Below are positions 49,497-57,765 of a stretch of DNA of 64,000 bases, piece by piece (the first letter of the stretch is position 1; each line of letters begins with the position of its first letter). Location of the stretch: the NCBI RefSeq assembly GCF_001646665.1, contig NZ_LWBU01000169.1:235308-299307 (forward strand). Direction: 5' to 3'. The notes under the pieces were generated by a model, which did no database searches, was not told the DNA's origin, and saw only the letters and a program-made list of their open reading frames with translations. Both the position numbers and the translations under genes were made by a program. The DNA comes from Streptomyces noursei (lineage in GTDB: Bacteria > Actinomycetota > Actinomycetes > Streptomycetales > Streptomycetaceae).

Positions 49497-51995
49497 CTAC
49501 TCGCCGGGGTGGGCGAGCCGGATGTCGTGGTCGTCGACCCCGCTCCCGGCCACCGTCAGGGCGCCCGCCACCGGCGGGTAGCCGGTCGCGATGACGGTGT
49601 ACTCGCCCGTGTCGAGGTCGGCGAACGCGTAGGCGCCGTCCTCACCGGTGGTCGCCGTCGCGACGACGTTCCCGGCCGCGTCGACCAGCGTCACGCGCGC
49701 GTCGGCCAGCGGCTGGTCCCCCGCCCCGGCGCGCACCGTGCCCCTCAGCCGGGCGCCCGCCCTGAGGAGCGCCTCCACCCGGGTCACGCCCTGGCCGCCG
49801 ATCTCGACCGGCAGGGCGAGCGGCCGGTGGCCCTCGGCGTTCACCGCGACGGTCACGGTGCCCGGCACCAGCTCGGCGAAGGCGAAGGTGCCGTCCTGGG
49901 TGGACGTACCGGTGGCGAGGACGTCACCGCGCACATCCGTGACGATCACCATCGCGCCCTCGACGGGCTCCCCGCCCTCGGCACCGCGCACGGTCCCCAC
50001 GAGCCCGCTCGTGCCGGACAGGAGGATGTCGTACGCCAGTGCCTCGCCGCCCACCACGACGGTGGACGCCTGCGGCTGGAAGCCGTCGGCCGAGGCGATC
50101 AGCACGTAGGAACCCGGTCCGGGCGCGTCCAGCGCGTACCGGCCGTCGGCCTGCGCCACCGCGCGCCCCAGCTGCCGCCCGGCGAGGGAGATCAGCGTGA
50201 CGGCGGCGCGGGCGACGGGCGTGCCGTCGGCCGTGCGGACGACCCCGTGGACGGGGGTGCCGTCGCCGGTCGCCGGGGCGGCGCCGGCCGTGACACCGGC
50301 CGCCCCGGCGGCGGGCTCGCGGGTGGACCCGGCGCGGGCCGCGGAGGCCGCAGGGGCCACGGAGGCCGCGGGGGCCGCCTCCCGCGGCGTCCGCGACACG
50401 GCCGTGGCCGCGGCGTCGGGCTCCGGCGTCGCATGGCCCTTCAACGCGACCTCCTTGATGAACAGCGTCACGAGGAAGGCGATCAGGGCGAAGGGCGCCG
50501 AGTAGAGGAAGACGTCGGCGACTCCGTGCCCGTACGCCGTCTCCATGACCGTGCGGAACGGGACCGGCAGCGTGTCCAGGTCGGGGATGCCGCCACCGGC
50601 GGTGCCGCCGTGGCCCAGGGCCGCGCCCTTCGGGCCCAAATCGGCGAGGCCGTCCTCGACGTAGTGGGTGACCCGGTTGGCCATGACCGCGCCGAGCGCC
50701 GAGACGCCGATGGCACCGCCGAGGGACCGGAAGAAGGTGACCACGGAGGAGGCGGCACCGAGGTCTGAGGGGTCGACCTGGTTCTGGGTGCACAGCACGA
50801 GGTTCTGCATCATCATGCCGAGGCCCAGGCCGAGGACGGCCATGAAGACCGCGATGTGCCAGTACTCCGTGTCGTACCGGATCGTGCCCAGCAGGCCGAG
50901 GCCCGCCGTGACCAGCGCGCCGCCGCTGACCAGCCACGCCTTCCAGCGGCCGGTCTTCGTGATGATCTGGCCGCTGACCGTGGAGGACAGGAACAGCCCA
51001 CCGATCATCGGGATGGTCATGACGCCGGACATCGTCGGCGACTTGTCGCGGGCCAGCTGGAAGTACTGGCTGAAGAAGACCGTGCCCGCGAACATCGCGA
51101 CACCGACGAAGAGCGACGCGAGCGAGGCCAGCGTGATCGTCCGGTTGCGGAACAGCCGCAGTGGGATGATCGGCTCGCTCGCCCTCGACTCGACCAGCAG
51201 GAACAGCGCACCGAGCACGAGCGAGCCGCCGACCATGGTGTACGTCTGCCACGACGCCCAGTCGTACTTGTCACCCGCGAAGGTGACCCACACCAGCAGC
51301 AGCGACACCGCCGCGCTGATGAGGAACGCGCCGGACCAGTCGACCTTCACCTGGCGCTTGACCACCGGCAGCTTCAGCGTCTTCTGGAGCACGATCAGCG
51401 CGATGACCGCGAAGGGCACGCCGACGTAGAAGCACCAGCGCCAGCCCAGCCAGTCGGTGTCGGTGATGACGCCGCCGAGCAGCGGGCCGCCGACGGTGGC
51501 GACGGCGAAGGTGGCGCCGAGGTAGCCGCTGTAGCGGCCGCGCTCGCGCGGGGAGATCATCGCGGCCATCACGATCTGCGCGAGGGCCGACAGGCCGCCC
51601 ACGCCGATGCCCTGGACCACGCGGCAGGCGATGAGCATGCCGGCGTTCTGGGAGAGGCCGGCGACGACCGACCCCAGTACGTAGATGACCAGGGATATCT
51701 GGACCAGCAGCTTCTTGGAGATGAGGTCCGCGAGCTTGCCCCACAGCGGGGTGGTCGCCGTCATCGCGAGCAGCGAGGCGGTCACGACCCAGGTGTACGC
51801 GCTCTGGCCGCCGCCGAGGTCGGAGATGATCTCGGGCAGGGCGTTGGAGACGATCGTCGAGGACAGGATGGCGACGAACATCCCGAGCAGCAGCCCGGAA
51901 AGCGCCTCCATGATCTGCCGGTGCGTCATCGGCGCGCCGTCGTCACGGGTCTTGGCGTGGCCGCCCCGCACACCGGCCGGTGTGGTCGTAGCCAT
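49497..51995 (-). CDS. MFS exporter fused to three carboxypeptidase-regulatory-like domains
   Basis: 832 residues. The first about 530 are a 14-span DHA2 exporter (LSSTIVSNALPEIISDLGG, WGKLADLISKKLL motif A, GGPLLGGVITDTDWLGWRW). An Ala/Pro linker (about 535-590) leads to three beta-sandwich repeats of about 80 residues, each with pattern VHGVVR..DGTPVARAAVTLIS...G.Y.L..PGSYVLIASADGF. With an even span number both ends should be cytoplasmic, which is odd for domains usually found outside cells. It starts 31 bases after marR on the same strand. Confidence 0.88.
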   Translation of the reverse strand: MATTTPAGVRGGHAKTRDDGAPMTHRQIMEALSGLLLGMFVAILSSTIVSNALPEIISDLGGGQSAYTWVVTASLLAMTATTPLWGKLADLISKKLLVQISLVIYVLGSVVAGLSQNAGMLIACRVVQGIGVGGLSALAQIVMAAMISPRERGRYSGYLGATFAVATVGGPLLGGVITDTDWLGWRWCFYVGVPFAVIALIVLQKTLKLPVVKRQVKVDWSGAFLISAAVSLLLVWVTFAGDKYDWASWQTYTMVGGSLVLGALFLLVESRASEPIIPLRLFRNRTITLASLASLFVGVAMFAGTVFFSQYFQLARDKSPTMSGVMTIPMIGGLFLSSTVSGQIITKTGRWKAWLVSGGALVTAGLGLLGTIRYDTEYWHIAVFMAVLGLGLGMMMQNLVLCTQNQVDPSDLGAASSVVTFFRSLGGAIGVSALGAVMANRVTHYVEDGLADLGPKGAALGHGGTAGGGIPDLDTLPVPFRTVMETAYGHGVADVFLYSAPFALIAFLVTLFIKEVALKGHATPEPDAAATAVSRTPREAAPAASVAPAASAARAGSTREPAAGAAGVTAGAAPATGDGTPVHGVVRTADGTPVARAAVTLISLAGRQLGRAVAQADGRYALDAPGPGSYVLIASADGFQPQASTVVVGGEALAYDILLSGTSGLVGTVRGAEGGEPVEGAMVIVTDVRGDVLATGTSTQDGTFAFAELVPGTVTVAVNAEGHRPLALPVEIGGQGVTRVEALLRAGARLRGTVRAGAGDQPLADARVTLVDAAGNVVATATTGEDGAYAFADLDTGEYTVIATGYPPVAGALTVAGSGVDDHDIRLAHPGE

Positions 51996-52026
51996 GGAGT
52001 TCCTTTGCTTGCGTACGGAGTCGTAC

Positions 52027-52482
52027 TTACGCGGGTGTACGGGTGGCGTGCGCCCGGCAGTCTCCGAAGGAGTCCCGGAGGCGGGCGAGCAGTGCGGTCA
52101 GCTGTCCGACGTCGTCGTCGGACCAGTCCTTGAGGGTGCGGGCGAACATGTCGGTGGTCCGGCGACCGAGGTCGTGGAGCATGTCCTGACCCGCGGGGGT
52201 GAGCCGCAGGATGCGGGAGCGCCGGTCGTCCGGGTCGGGCAGCCGCTCGATCCAGCCCCGGTCCACGACGTGGGCGACATGGCGGCTGGTGACCGACATG
52301 TCGACGGCGAGCAGCTCGGCGAGCCGGCTCATCCGCATGTCGCCGTGGTGGGCGACGAGGGACAGCACCGCCGCCGAACCGCCCGGACACTCGGCGGGCA
52401 GGGCCCGGGTGAGTCCGCGCTTGACGGCGCCGATGGCGCTCAGCTGCCGGGCCAGCTCCTCGTACTGACTCCGCTCGGCCAT
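52027..52482 (-). CDS. MarR-family regulator
   Basis: 151 residues. The winged helix is near 50-110 (LSLVAHHGDMRMSRLAELLAVDMSVTSRHVAHVVDRGWIERLPDPDDRRSRILRLT), with the DxRS wing motif. ATG 52482 follows GGGGGTGG; the upstream frame to 52542 overlaps the promoter. It precedes the MFS-carboxypeptidase-regulatory fusion and probably represses the operon through TTGC-N5-GCAA sites. Confidence 0.9.
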   Translation of the reverse strand: MAERSQYEELARQLSAIGAVKRGLTRALPAECPGGSAAVLSLVAHHGDMRMSRLAELLAVDMSVTSRHVAHVVDRGWIERLPDPDDRRSRILRLTPAGQDMLHDLGRRTTDMFARTLKDWSDDDVGQLTALLARLRDSFGDCRAHATRTPA

Positions 52483-52499
52483 GGCCACCCCCGCATCTT

Positions 52500-52543
52500 G
52501 TTGCTTAGGGCAACCATAAAAGCGGTTGGTTGCTACAGGCAAA
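52500..52543. promoter_or_regulatory. marR promoter with two TTGC-N5-GCAA operators
   Basis: GTTGC-TTAGG-GCAAC at 52500-52514 and GTTGC-TACAG-GCAAA at 52529-52543 share arms and spacing. On the minus strand, -35 TTGCCT (52542-52537), 18-base spacer and -10 TATGGT (52518-52513) lie within the pair, so each operator overlaps one promoter element. Confidence 0.65.
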
Positions 52544-52614
52544 CTAAAAACGGGCGAAGACGCCTAAAGTCCTGGCAAAGGAAGGTGAGGGTTGGGTGCC
52601 GGGACCGGGTTCGC

Positions 52615-52620
52615 TAGGGT
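52615..52620 (+). promoter_or_regulatory. Possible -10 box
   Basis: TAGGGT lies eight bases before ATG 52629, with no ribosome site. Confidence 0.35.
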
Positions 52621-52628
52621 CCTGCCCC

Positions 52629-52829
52629 ATGGCACACAACCCTCAGGGCCCGGACGGCAACTACGACCCCGCGGGCAGCACGCAGATGTTCCGCGCCTTC
52701 GTCGACGAGGGCACGCCGCAGCGGCAGCACCACGCCCCGGCCCAGTCGGGCCCCCGGGTGGGCCTGATCGCCGGCGTCGTCGCGGTGGTCGTGATCGTCG
52801 CCGCGGTCGCCTGGCTCGCGCTCGGCTGA
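52629..52829 (+). CDS. Small single-span membrane protein
   Basis: 66 residues. A polar N-terminus (about 1-42) precedes one membrane span (VGLIAGVVAVVVIVAAVAWLAL) that ends the protein. Orientation is probably N-in, giving a tail-anchored form. TAGGGT eight bases before ATG suggests a nearly leaderless message. Function unknown. Confidence 0.7.
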   Translation: MAHNPQGPDGNYDPAGSTQMFRAFVDEGTPQRQHHAPAQSGPRVGLIAGVVAVVVIVAAVAWLALG

Positions 52830-53188
52830 TCCGTCCCGCACGGCAGGCCCCGGGGCGCGGTGACGCCACGGGGCCCGACCCGCATGCCCGGCGCCGTCCG
52901 CGGCGGCTCCGGTCGGGCGCACGTACGGGTCACCCTCCCCGCACGGCGGCCGTCGTCCCGTACGCCTCCAGCGGCGACGGGTGACGCGGCGGTACGGCGC
53001 CCCCAGGGCCCCGTACCGGATCCTCCCCGTCCGGGACGCGCGCACGGTCCCGAAGGCCACCGGCGCGGGCGCCGACACCGGGCAATCACCGGCCACCGGC
53101 ACCGGCCCGTCGTGCCGGTACGCAGACGGCGCCCCGCCCACCGGGCGGAGCGCCGTCAGGACGACCGGCCGTCAGGACGGACCGGGCG
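52830..53188. other. Non-coding gap
   Basis: 359 bases between a plus-strand small gene and the 3' end of sigN. The open frames lack codon bias. An imperfect inverted GACGG/CCGTC set near 53155-53185 could serve as terminator; otherwise nothing is recognised. Confidence 0.4.
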
Positions 53189-54121
53189 TCAGTCGGAGAT
53201 GAGTCCCTCGCGCAGCTGCGCGAGCGTCCGCGTCAGCAGGCGCGAGACGTGCATCTGGGAGATGCCGACCTCCTCACCGATCTGCGACTGCGTCATGTTG
53301 GCGAAGAACCGCAGCATGATGATCTGCCGCTCGCGGGGCGGGAGTTTGGCGAGGAGCGGCTTCAGCGACTCCCGGTACTCGACGCCCTCCAGGGCGGTGT
53401 CCTCGTACCCCAGCCGGTCCGCGAGCGAGCCCTCGCCGCCGTCGTCCTCGGGCGAGGGCGAGTCGAGCGACGACGCCGTGTACGCGTTGCCGACCGCGAG
53501 GCCGTCGACCACGTCGTCCTCCGAGACGCCCAGCACCGCGGCGAGCTCCGGGACGGTCGGTGACCGGTCGAGCTTCTGCGCCAGCTCGTCGCTCGCCTTG
53601 GTCAGCGCCAGGCGCAGCTCCTGGAGCCGGCGCGGCACGCGCACGGACCACGAGGTGTCGCGGAAGAAGCGCTTGATCTCGCCGACCACCGTCGGCATCG
53701 CGAACGTCGGGAACTCCACGCCCCGTTCGCAGTCGAACCGGTCGATCGCCTTGATCAGGCCGATGGTGCCGACCTGGACGATGTCCTCCATCGGCTCGTT
53801 GCGGGAGCGGAAGCGGGCGGCGGCGTACCGCACGAGGGGGAGGTTCAGCTCGATGAGCGTGTCACGGACGTAGGTGCGCTCCGGTCCGTGCACGCCCTCG
53901 GCGTCCAGGGCGGCGAGCCGCAGGAACAGGGAGCGGGACAGGGTGCGGGTGTCGATGGCGTCGGACCCCGACGTCAGCGTGTCGGGAGCGGCTGCGGGTC
54001 CCATCTGCGCGGGTACGGGCACCGGGGCCGCTGCGGCCTCCGGCGCGGGAACGGACACGGGCACGGACGCCGGCACGGGCGTGAGCGTGAGCACCTTCGA
54101 GCTGCCCTGTTCTGCGGACAT
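53189..54121 (-). CDS. sigN: SigB/SigF-type RNA polymerase sigma factor, SigN-like
   Basis: 310 residues. After a Pro/Val/Ala-rich N-terminus (about 1-50), regions 2 ([45 protein letters not shown]), 3 and 4 ([42 protein letters not shown]) are complete. Adjacent sigN and sigF are known in S. coelicolor, and this is the copy nearer the sigN position; naming rests on that order. SigN acts in the subapical stem of aerial hyphae there. AAGGGGGTGG precedes ATG 54121. Confidence 0.85.
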   Translation of the reverse strand: MSAEQGSSKVLTLTPVPASVPVSVPAPEAAAAPVPVPAQMGPAAAPDTLTSGSDAIDTRTLSRSLFLRLAALDAEGVHGPERTYVRDTLIELNLPLVRYAAARFRSRNEPMEDIVQVGTIGLIKAIDRFDCERGVEFPTFAMPTVVGEIKRFFRDTSWSVRVPRRLQELRLALTKASDELAQKLDRSPTVPELAAVLGVSEDDVVDGLAVGNAYTASSLDSPSPEDDGGEGSLADRLGYEDTALEGVEYRESLKPLLAKLPPRERQIIMLRFFANMTQSQIGEEVGISQMHVSRLLTRTLAQLREGLISD

Positions 54122-54188
54122 GCCACCCCCTTGAGGTCGCGGACGGTCGCGTGGGCCGCGACCATCGGAGGAACGCAGCCTCCACCTG

Positions 54189-54215
54189 AATACCGGAGCC
54201 GAGACTGCGGCAAAC
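54189..54215 (-). promoter_or_regulatory. Candidate SigB-type promoter of sigN
   Basis: On the minus strand GTTTG (54215 downward) is followed, 17 bases later, by GGTATT (54194-54189), close to the GTTT-N14-16-GGGTAT class. About 70 bases before the sigN start; consistent with autoregulation. Confidence 0.3.
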
Positions 54216-54354
54216 GCGGTTCCAGCAGAATGTCACATGTCGGCAACGCGCTGTAGTGACTTGTCGACAAGAATGCGGCAAGTATGCGCAGGAAACGGGG
54301 GCTGTGGGGCTTTTGGGCCCCCGGTGTTGGGCCGAAAGGGTCTACCCGATCAGG

Positions 54355-55188
54355 TTACGCGTCGATTCGATTTGCGGACCTCAGCCGGGCGAAGCTCCGG
54401 GCCAGGAGCCTCGACACGTGCATCTGCGAGACGCCCAGTTCCTGGCTGATCTGGGACTGCGTCAGGTTGCTGTAGTAGCGGAGCATCAGGATCCGTTGCT
54501 CCCGCTCGGGCAGCTGGACCAGCAGGTGCCGTACCAGGTCGCGGTGTTCGACCCCGGCGAGTGCCGGGTCCTCGTAGCCGAGCCGGTCCAGGAGTCCGGG
54601 CATGCCGTCGCCCTCCTGGGCCGCCTCCAGGGACGTCGCGTGGTACGAGCGGCCCGCCTCGATGCAGGACAGCACCTCGTCCTCGGAGATCTTCAGCCGC
54701 TCGGCGATCTCGGCGGTCGTCGGGGATCTGCCGTGAGCCGTCGTCAGGTCCTCCGTGGCGCCGTTGACCTGGACCCACAGCTCGTGCAGCCGGCGCGGCA
54801 CGTGGACGGTCCGCACGTTGTCGCGGAAGTACCGCTTGATCTCGCCGACGACGGTCGGCATGGCGAACGTCGGGAACTGCACCCCGCGGTCCGGGTCGAA
54901 CCGGTCGATCGCGTTGATCAGACCGATGGTGCCGACCTGGACGACGTCCTCCATGGGTTCGTTGCGGGAGCGGAAGCGGGCGGCGGCGTACCGCACCAGC
55001 GGGAGGTTCGCCTCGATGAGCGCCCCCCGTACCCGGGTGTGTTCCGGGGTGCCCGGCTCCAGCGTCTTGAGCTGGCCGAACAGCACCTGGGTGAGCGCTC
55101 GGGTGTCGGCGGCCCGCCCCTGTGCCGCGGTGCGGGCCTCCGGCTCGTTCTGGGGCGGCACCTGTTGAGGCGTCGTACTGGCCGGCAC
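54355..55188 (-). CDS. sigF: Sporulation sigma factor SigF
   Basis: 277 residues. Regions 2 ([45 protein letters not shown]), 3 and 4 ([42 protein letters not shown]) are complete, and the N-terminus ([11 protein letters not shown]) resembles S. coelicolor SigF, the late spore-compartment factor. GTG 55188 or GTG 55194 could be the start; both follow AAGGGGTGG. Sigma regions are about 65% like those of SigN next door, so the pair is a duplication. Confidence 0.85.
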   Translation of the reverse strand: MPASTTPQQVPPQNEPEARTAAQGRAADTRALTQVLFGQLKTLEPGTPEHTRVRGALIEANLPLVRYAAARFRSRNEPMEDVVQVGTIGLINAIDRFDPDRGVQFPTFAMPTVVGEIKRYFRDNVRTVHVPRRLHELWVQVNGATEDLTTAHGRSPTTAEIAERLKISEDEVLSCIEAGRSYHATSLEAAQEGDGMPGLLDRLGYEDPALAGVEHRDLVRHLLVQLPEREQRILMLRYYSNLTQSQISQELGVSQMHVSRLLARSFARLRSANRIDA

Positions 55189-55194
55189 GTTCAC

Positions 55195-55321
55195 GCCACC
55201 CCTTCGCGGTCGGTTACGCGGTCAATAACGGTCAACTCATCCGTCAAAAGCGGTCATAGCATCACAAGACATGTCCACTGTGTGCAAGCACCTGATAACG
55301 TCGTGTTGTCGGCGCAGCATG
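55195..55321 (-). promoter_or_regulatory. sigF upstream region with TTGAC repeats
   Basis: On the minus strand TTGACGG, TTGACCG and TTGACCG recur at 9-14-base spacing in the last 60 bases before the start, in a locally AT-richer segment. They may be binding sites for a developmental regulator; none is recognised with confidence. Confidence 0.3.
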
Positions 55322-55350
55322 CGAAAAACCCCGTGCCGGAGGGCACGGGG
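55322..55350 (-). terminator. Intrinsic terminator with U-tract
   Basis: CCCCGTGCC (55329-55337) pairs with GGCACGGGG (55342-55350); on the minus strand the stem is followed by TTTTT. It ends the transcript of the Dabb gene. A run of T is rare in this genome. Confidence 0.85.
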
Positions 55351-55386
55351 CTCACGTTCCGTCAGGCGCCGCACGCGGCGCGCGGC

Positions 55387-55680
55387 TCAGAACTCGTAGT
55401 CGGCGATCACCCATGTGGCGAAGGCGCGCCACTGGCCGGCGGCGGCCTGGTGGGCCGGGTGCTCGATGTACCGCTTCAGCGCGTCCCGGTCGTCCACGGC
55501 CGAGTTGATGGCGTAGTCGTACGCGATGTCCCGGTCCGTGATGTTCCAGGCGCACTCCCAGAACCGCAGCTCCGGAACGATGCCGCCCAGTTCCTCGAAC
55601 GCCTTCACGGCCTCGGCGACGCGCGGCTCGTCGCGCCGTACCCCGTCGTTGAGCTTGAAGAGGACCAGGTGGCGGATCAC
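55387..55680 (-). CDS. Dabb-family (stress-responsive A/B barrel) protein
   Basis: 97 residues. MIRHLVLFKLNDGV at the start, WECAWNITDRDIAYDYAINSAVDDRDALKRYIEHPAH and ending in IADYEF, a full alpha-beta barrel monomer of the Dabb type. Members act as small stress proteins or cyclases; activity not predictable. GTG 55680 follows AGGAG. It ends 37 bases before the U-tract terminator. Confidence 0.85.
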   Translation of the reverse strand: MIRHLVLFKLNDGVRRDEPRVAEAVKAFEELGGIVPELRFWECAWNITDRDIAYDYAINSAVDDRDALKRYIEHPAHQAAAGQWRAFATWVIADYEF

Positions 55681-55689
55681 GTCGGACTC

Positions 55690-55854
55690 CTAGTTGACGA
55701 GTTCGGTCATGAAGTCGCCGACACCCTGCGCGGCGCTCGAAATGCCCTCGAACCCTACCTGGACGAGGTCGGCGGCCCGGGCGGGGGAGTTGATGATCGT
55801 GTACAGCACGAAGACGACGACCACGTACAGCGTGATCTTCTTGGCCTGCACCAT
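55690..55854 (-). CDS. Small single-span membrane protein
   Basis: 54 residues. A membrane span near residues 6-22 (ITLYVVVVFVLYTIINSP) is followed by an amphipathic tail (DLVQVGFEGISSAAQGVGDFMTEL). It appears conserved in streptomycetes, from memory. It is nine bases upstream of the Dabb start on the same strand, so they are probably cotranscribed. Confidence 0.75.
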   Translation of the reverse strand: MVQAKKITLYVVVVFVLYTIINSPARAADLVQVGFEGISSAAQGVGDFMTELVN

Positions 55855-56085
55855 CGACCCGGCTCCCCGTCTCCCCTGTGATCCCCTCGGCGGTCGGGTG
55901 AGTCTAACCGAGGCCCGCGGGGCCAATGCCCTCCTCGTCCGGGCCCTTTGCCGGTCCCGCCACGGTCCCGGCCCGGCCTCGCCACGGTCCCGCCCCGGCC
56001 GTGACGCCGCCGAGCGGCGAGGACGCCCGCGGGCGACGCGATTCGAGGGCGAGGGAGGCCGGGGGCCGGCCGCGCGGGACAACGC

Positions 56086-56119
56086 GAAGGGCCCCGACGC
56101 CGAGGGGTCGGGGCCCTTC
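56086..56119 (-). terminator. Hairpin terminator after tRNA-Ser(CGA)
   Basis: GAAGGGCCCCGAC (56086-56098) pairs with GTCGGGGCCCTTC (56107-56119), 13 bp, eight-base loop, ten bases downstream of the tRNA. Confidence 0.8.
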
Positions 56120-56128
56120 ACACAAGAG

Positions 56129-56213
56129 CGGTAGCGGAGGGATTTGAACCCTCGGTGACTTGCGCCACACTCGCTTTCGAGGCGAGCTCCTTCGGCCGCT
56201 CGGACACGCTACC
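56129..56213 (-). tRNA. tRNA-Ser, anticodon CGA
   Basis: 85 bases. Acceptor GGTAGCG/CGCTACC, discriminator G; anticodon loop CTCGAAA gives CGA (reads UCG). A long variable arm (TGTGGCGCAAGTCACC) marks a class II tRNA. Confidence 0.95.
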
Positions 56214-56258
56214 GAGAGAGAGCTTAGCCCAAAGGGGCCGCTACGAAGAAATCCGTGG

Positions 56259-56753
56259 TCAGCGGTCGCGGAAGAAACGTGTCAGCAGTGCCGCGCACTC
56301 CTCCGCCAGCACCCCCCGCACGACCTCCGGCCGGTGGTTGAGCCGCCGGTCGCGCACGAGGTCCCACAGGGAGCCGACCGCGCCCGCCTTCTCGTCCGGC
56401 GCCCCGAACACCAGCCGGTCCACCCGGGACTGCACCAGGGCGCCCGCGCACATCACGCACGGTTCCAGCGTGACGACCAGGGTGCAGCCCGTCAGCCGCC
56501 ACTCCCCGTACGCCGCGGCCGCCCGGCGCAGCGCCAGCACCTCGGCGTGCGCCGTCGGGTCGCCGGTGACCTCGCGCTCGTTGTGACCGGTGGCGAGCAC
56601 CGTGCCGTCCGGGGACAGGACGACCGCGCCGACCGGCACGTCGCCGGCCCGCGCGGCCCGCCCGGCCTCCTCCAGCGCACGGCGCATGGGCGCCCGCCAT
56701 GGCTCCCGGACGGGATCGGCCGCGGCGGGCAGGGGTGTCGATGCCGGACGCAC
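56259..56753 (-). CDS. tadA: tRNA adenosine(34) deaminase
   Basis: 164 residues. The CDA-type zinc site is HAEV (with proton-shuttle Glu) near residue 69 and PCVMC near 99. It converts A34 to inosine in tRNA-Arg(ACG), which is encoded at 42117-42189. GTG 56753 overlaps the stop of the partner gene by one base (TAGTG). A start at ATG 56687 would cut the N-terminal helix. Length normal with a short extra N-terminus. Confidence 0.9.
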   Translation of the reverse strand: MRPASTPLPAAADPVREPWRAPMRRALEEAGRAARAGDVPVGAVVLSPDGTVLATGHNEREVTGDPTAHAEVLALRRAAAAYGEWRLTGCTLVVTLEPCVMCAGALVQSRVDRLVFGAPDEKAGAVGSLWDLVRDRRLNHRPEVVRGVLAEECAALLTRFFRDR

Positions 56754-57283
56754 TAGCGGACGGCCTCCAGCACCTCCGCGGCGCCGAGCGCGTCCGCGAT
56801 CTCGGACAGCGCGTCGGTGTCGAGCGCCAGCAGCTCCTTCTCGGACAGGCCCAGGTCGGCCAGGACCAGCCGGTCGCCGACCGGCTCCGCGGGCACGACC
56901 TCGGCCGCCACCGCCGATTCCTCCTCGTCGTCGTCCTCGTCCGGCTCCCCGTCCTCGGTGCCGTCGAGGTCCAGCGCGTCCAGGTCGGGGCCGTCGTCCT
57001 CCTGGTCGTCGCCCAGCAGTTCCTTGGTGAGGATCTCCCCGTACGAGGAGCGGGCGGCGGCCGCTCCGTCGGAGACGTAGATACGAGGGTCTTCCTCACC
57101 CTCCACGCGGACGATGCCGAACCATGCGTCCTCCTGCTCGATGAAGACGATCACTGTGTCGTCGTCCACCGAGGCCTCACGGGCCAGCTCGGTCAGATCC
57201 GACAAGGTCTCCACATCGTCGAGCTCTGTGTCGCTCGCTTCCCACCCGTCTTCGGTGCGCGCGAGCAGTGCGGCGAAGTACAC
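56753..57283 (-). CDS. tRNA adenosine deaminase-associated protein
   Basis: 176 residues. An N-terminal domain (VYFAALLARTEDGWEASDTELDDVETLSDLTELAR) and a very acidic middle (DLDGTEDGEPDEDDDEEES) precede a final helix. It belongs to an actinobacterial family regularly placed before tadA, as here with one-base overlap. GGGAG precedes GTG 57283. A regulatory or chaperone role for TadA is possible but unproven. Confidence 0.85.
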   Translation of the reverse strand: MYFAALLARTEDGWEASDTELDDVETLSDLTELAREASVDDDTVIVFIEQEDAWFGIVRVEGEEDPRIYVSDGAAAARSSYGEILTKELLGDDQEDDGPDLDALDLDGTEDGEPDEDDDEEESAVAAEVVPAEPVGDRLVLADLGLSEKELLALDTDALSEIADALGAAEVLEAVR

Positions 57284-57477
57284 CGTGACTCTCCCACTGA
57301 TCAGAGGTGTGACGATCGGGCGGCACGCTCCTTCGATGCCCCGCCCACTCGGCATCGTGGCAGATGCGAGGCCCTCAGGAGAGGTGTTCCGCTCTTGCGT
57401 CGTGCACCAGTCTGAGCCCGGCACCCGGTCCGTGTCACCAGCGGACCTCCCCCGGCTCGCGGCGGGGCACCGGCGGC

Positions 57478-57681
57478 TCACCAGCGGAACGTGCGCATCC
57501 GCATCTGCTGACGCATCCGCGCCGCCCTCGCCCGGCGCGGCTGTACACGGTCGCGCAACGCCTTGGCCTCGTTCAGTTCGCGCAGGAACTGGGCGCGCCG
57601 CCGCCTCCGCTCGGCGTCGGCCTCCTGGCGGTCCGGCGCCCGGCCGTCCCGTTCCCGCTCCGGCTCTTCAGGGTCCGGCAT
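57478..57681 (-). CDS. Small Arg-rich protein divergent from upp
   Basis: 67 residues, about a third Arg. A helix with repeated [18 protein letters not shown] dominates; the end is [13 protein letters not shown]. No known domain; the charge suggests RNA or DNA contact. The start ATG 57681 is the first with the conserved MPDPEEPER beginning. It shares an 84-base promoter region with upp. Confidence 0.6.
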   Translation of the reverse strand: MPDPEEPERERDGRAPDRQEADAERRRRRAQFLRELNEAKALRDRVQPRRARAARMRQQMRMRTFRW

Positions 57682-57752
57682 CACGACCACCCCCAGGCTG
57701 GGTCCGTCCACCCCACCTTCCCTCCGCGGCGGGGGTGCATGCCAGTGCGGGC

Positions 57753-57758
57753 TACTGT
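57753..57758 (+). promoter_or_regulatory. Probable -10 box of upp
   Basis: TACTGT lies seven bases before ATG 57766; GAGGG between them may serve as a weak ribosome site. Confidence 0.4.
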
Positions 57759-57765
57759 TGAGGGC

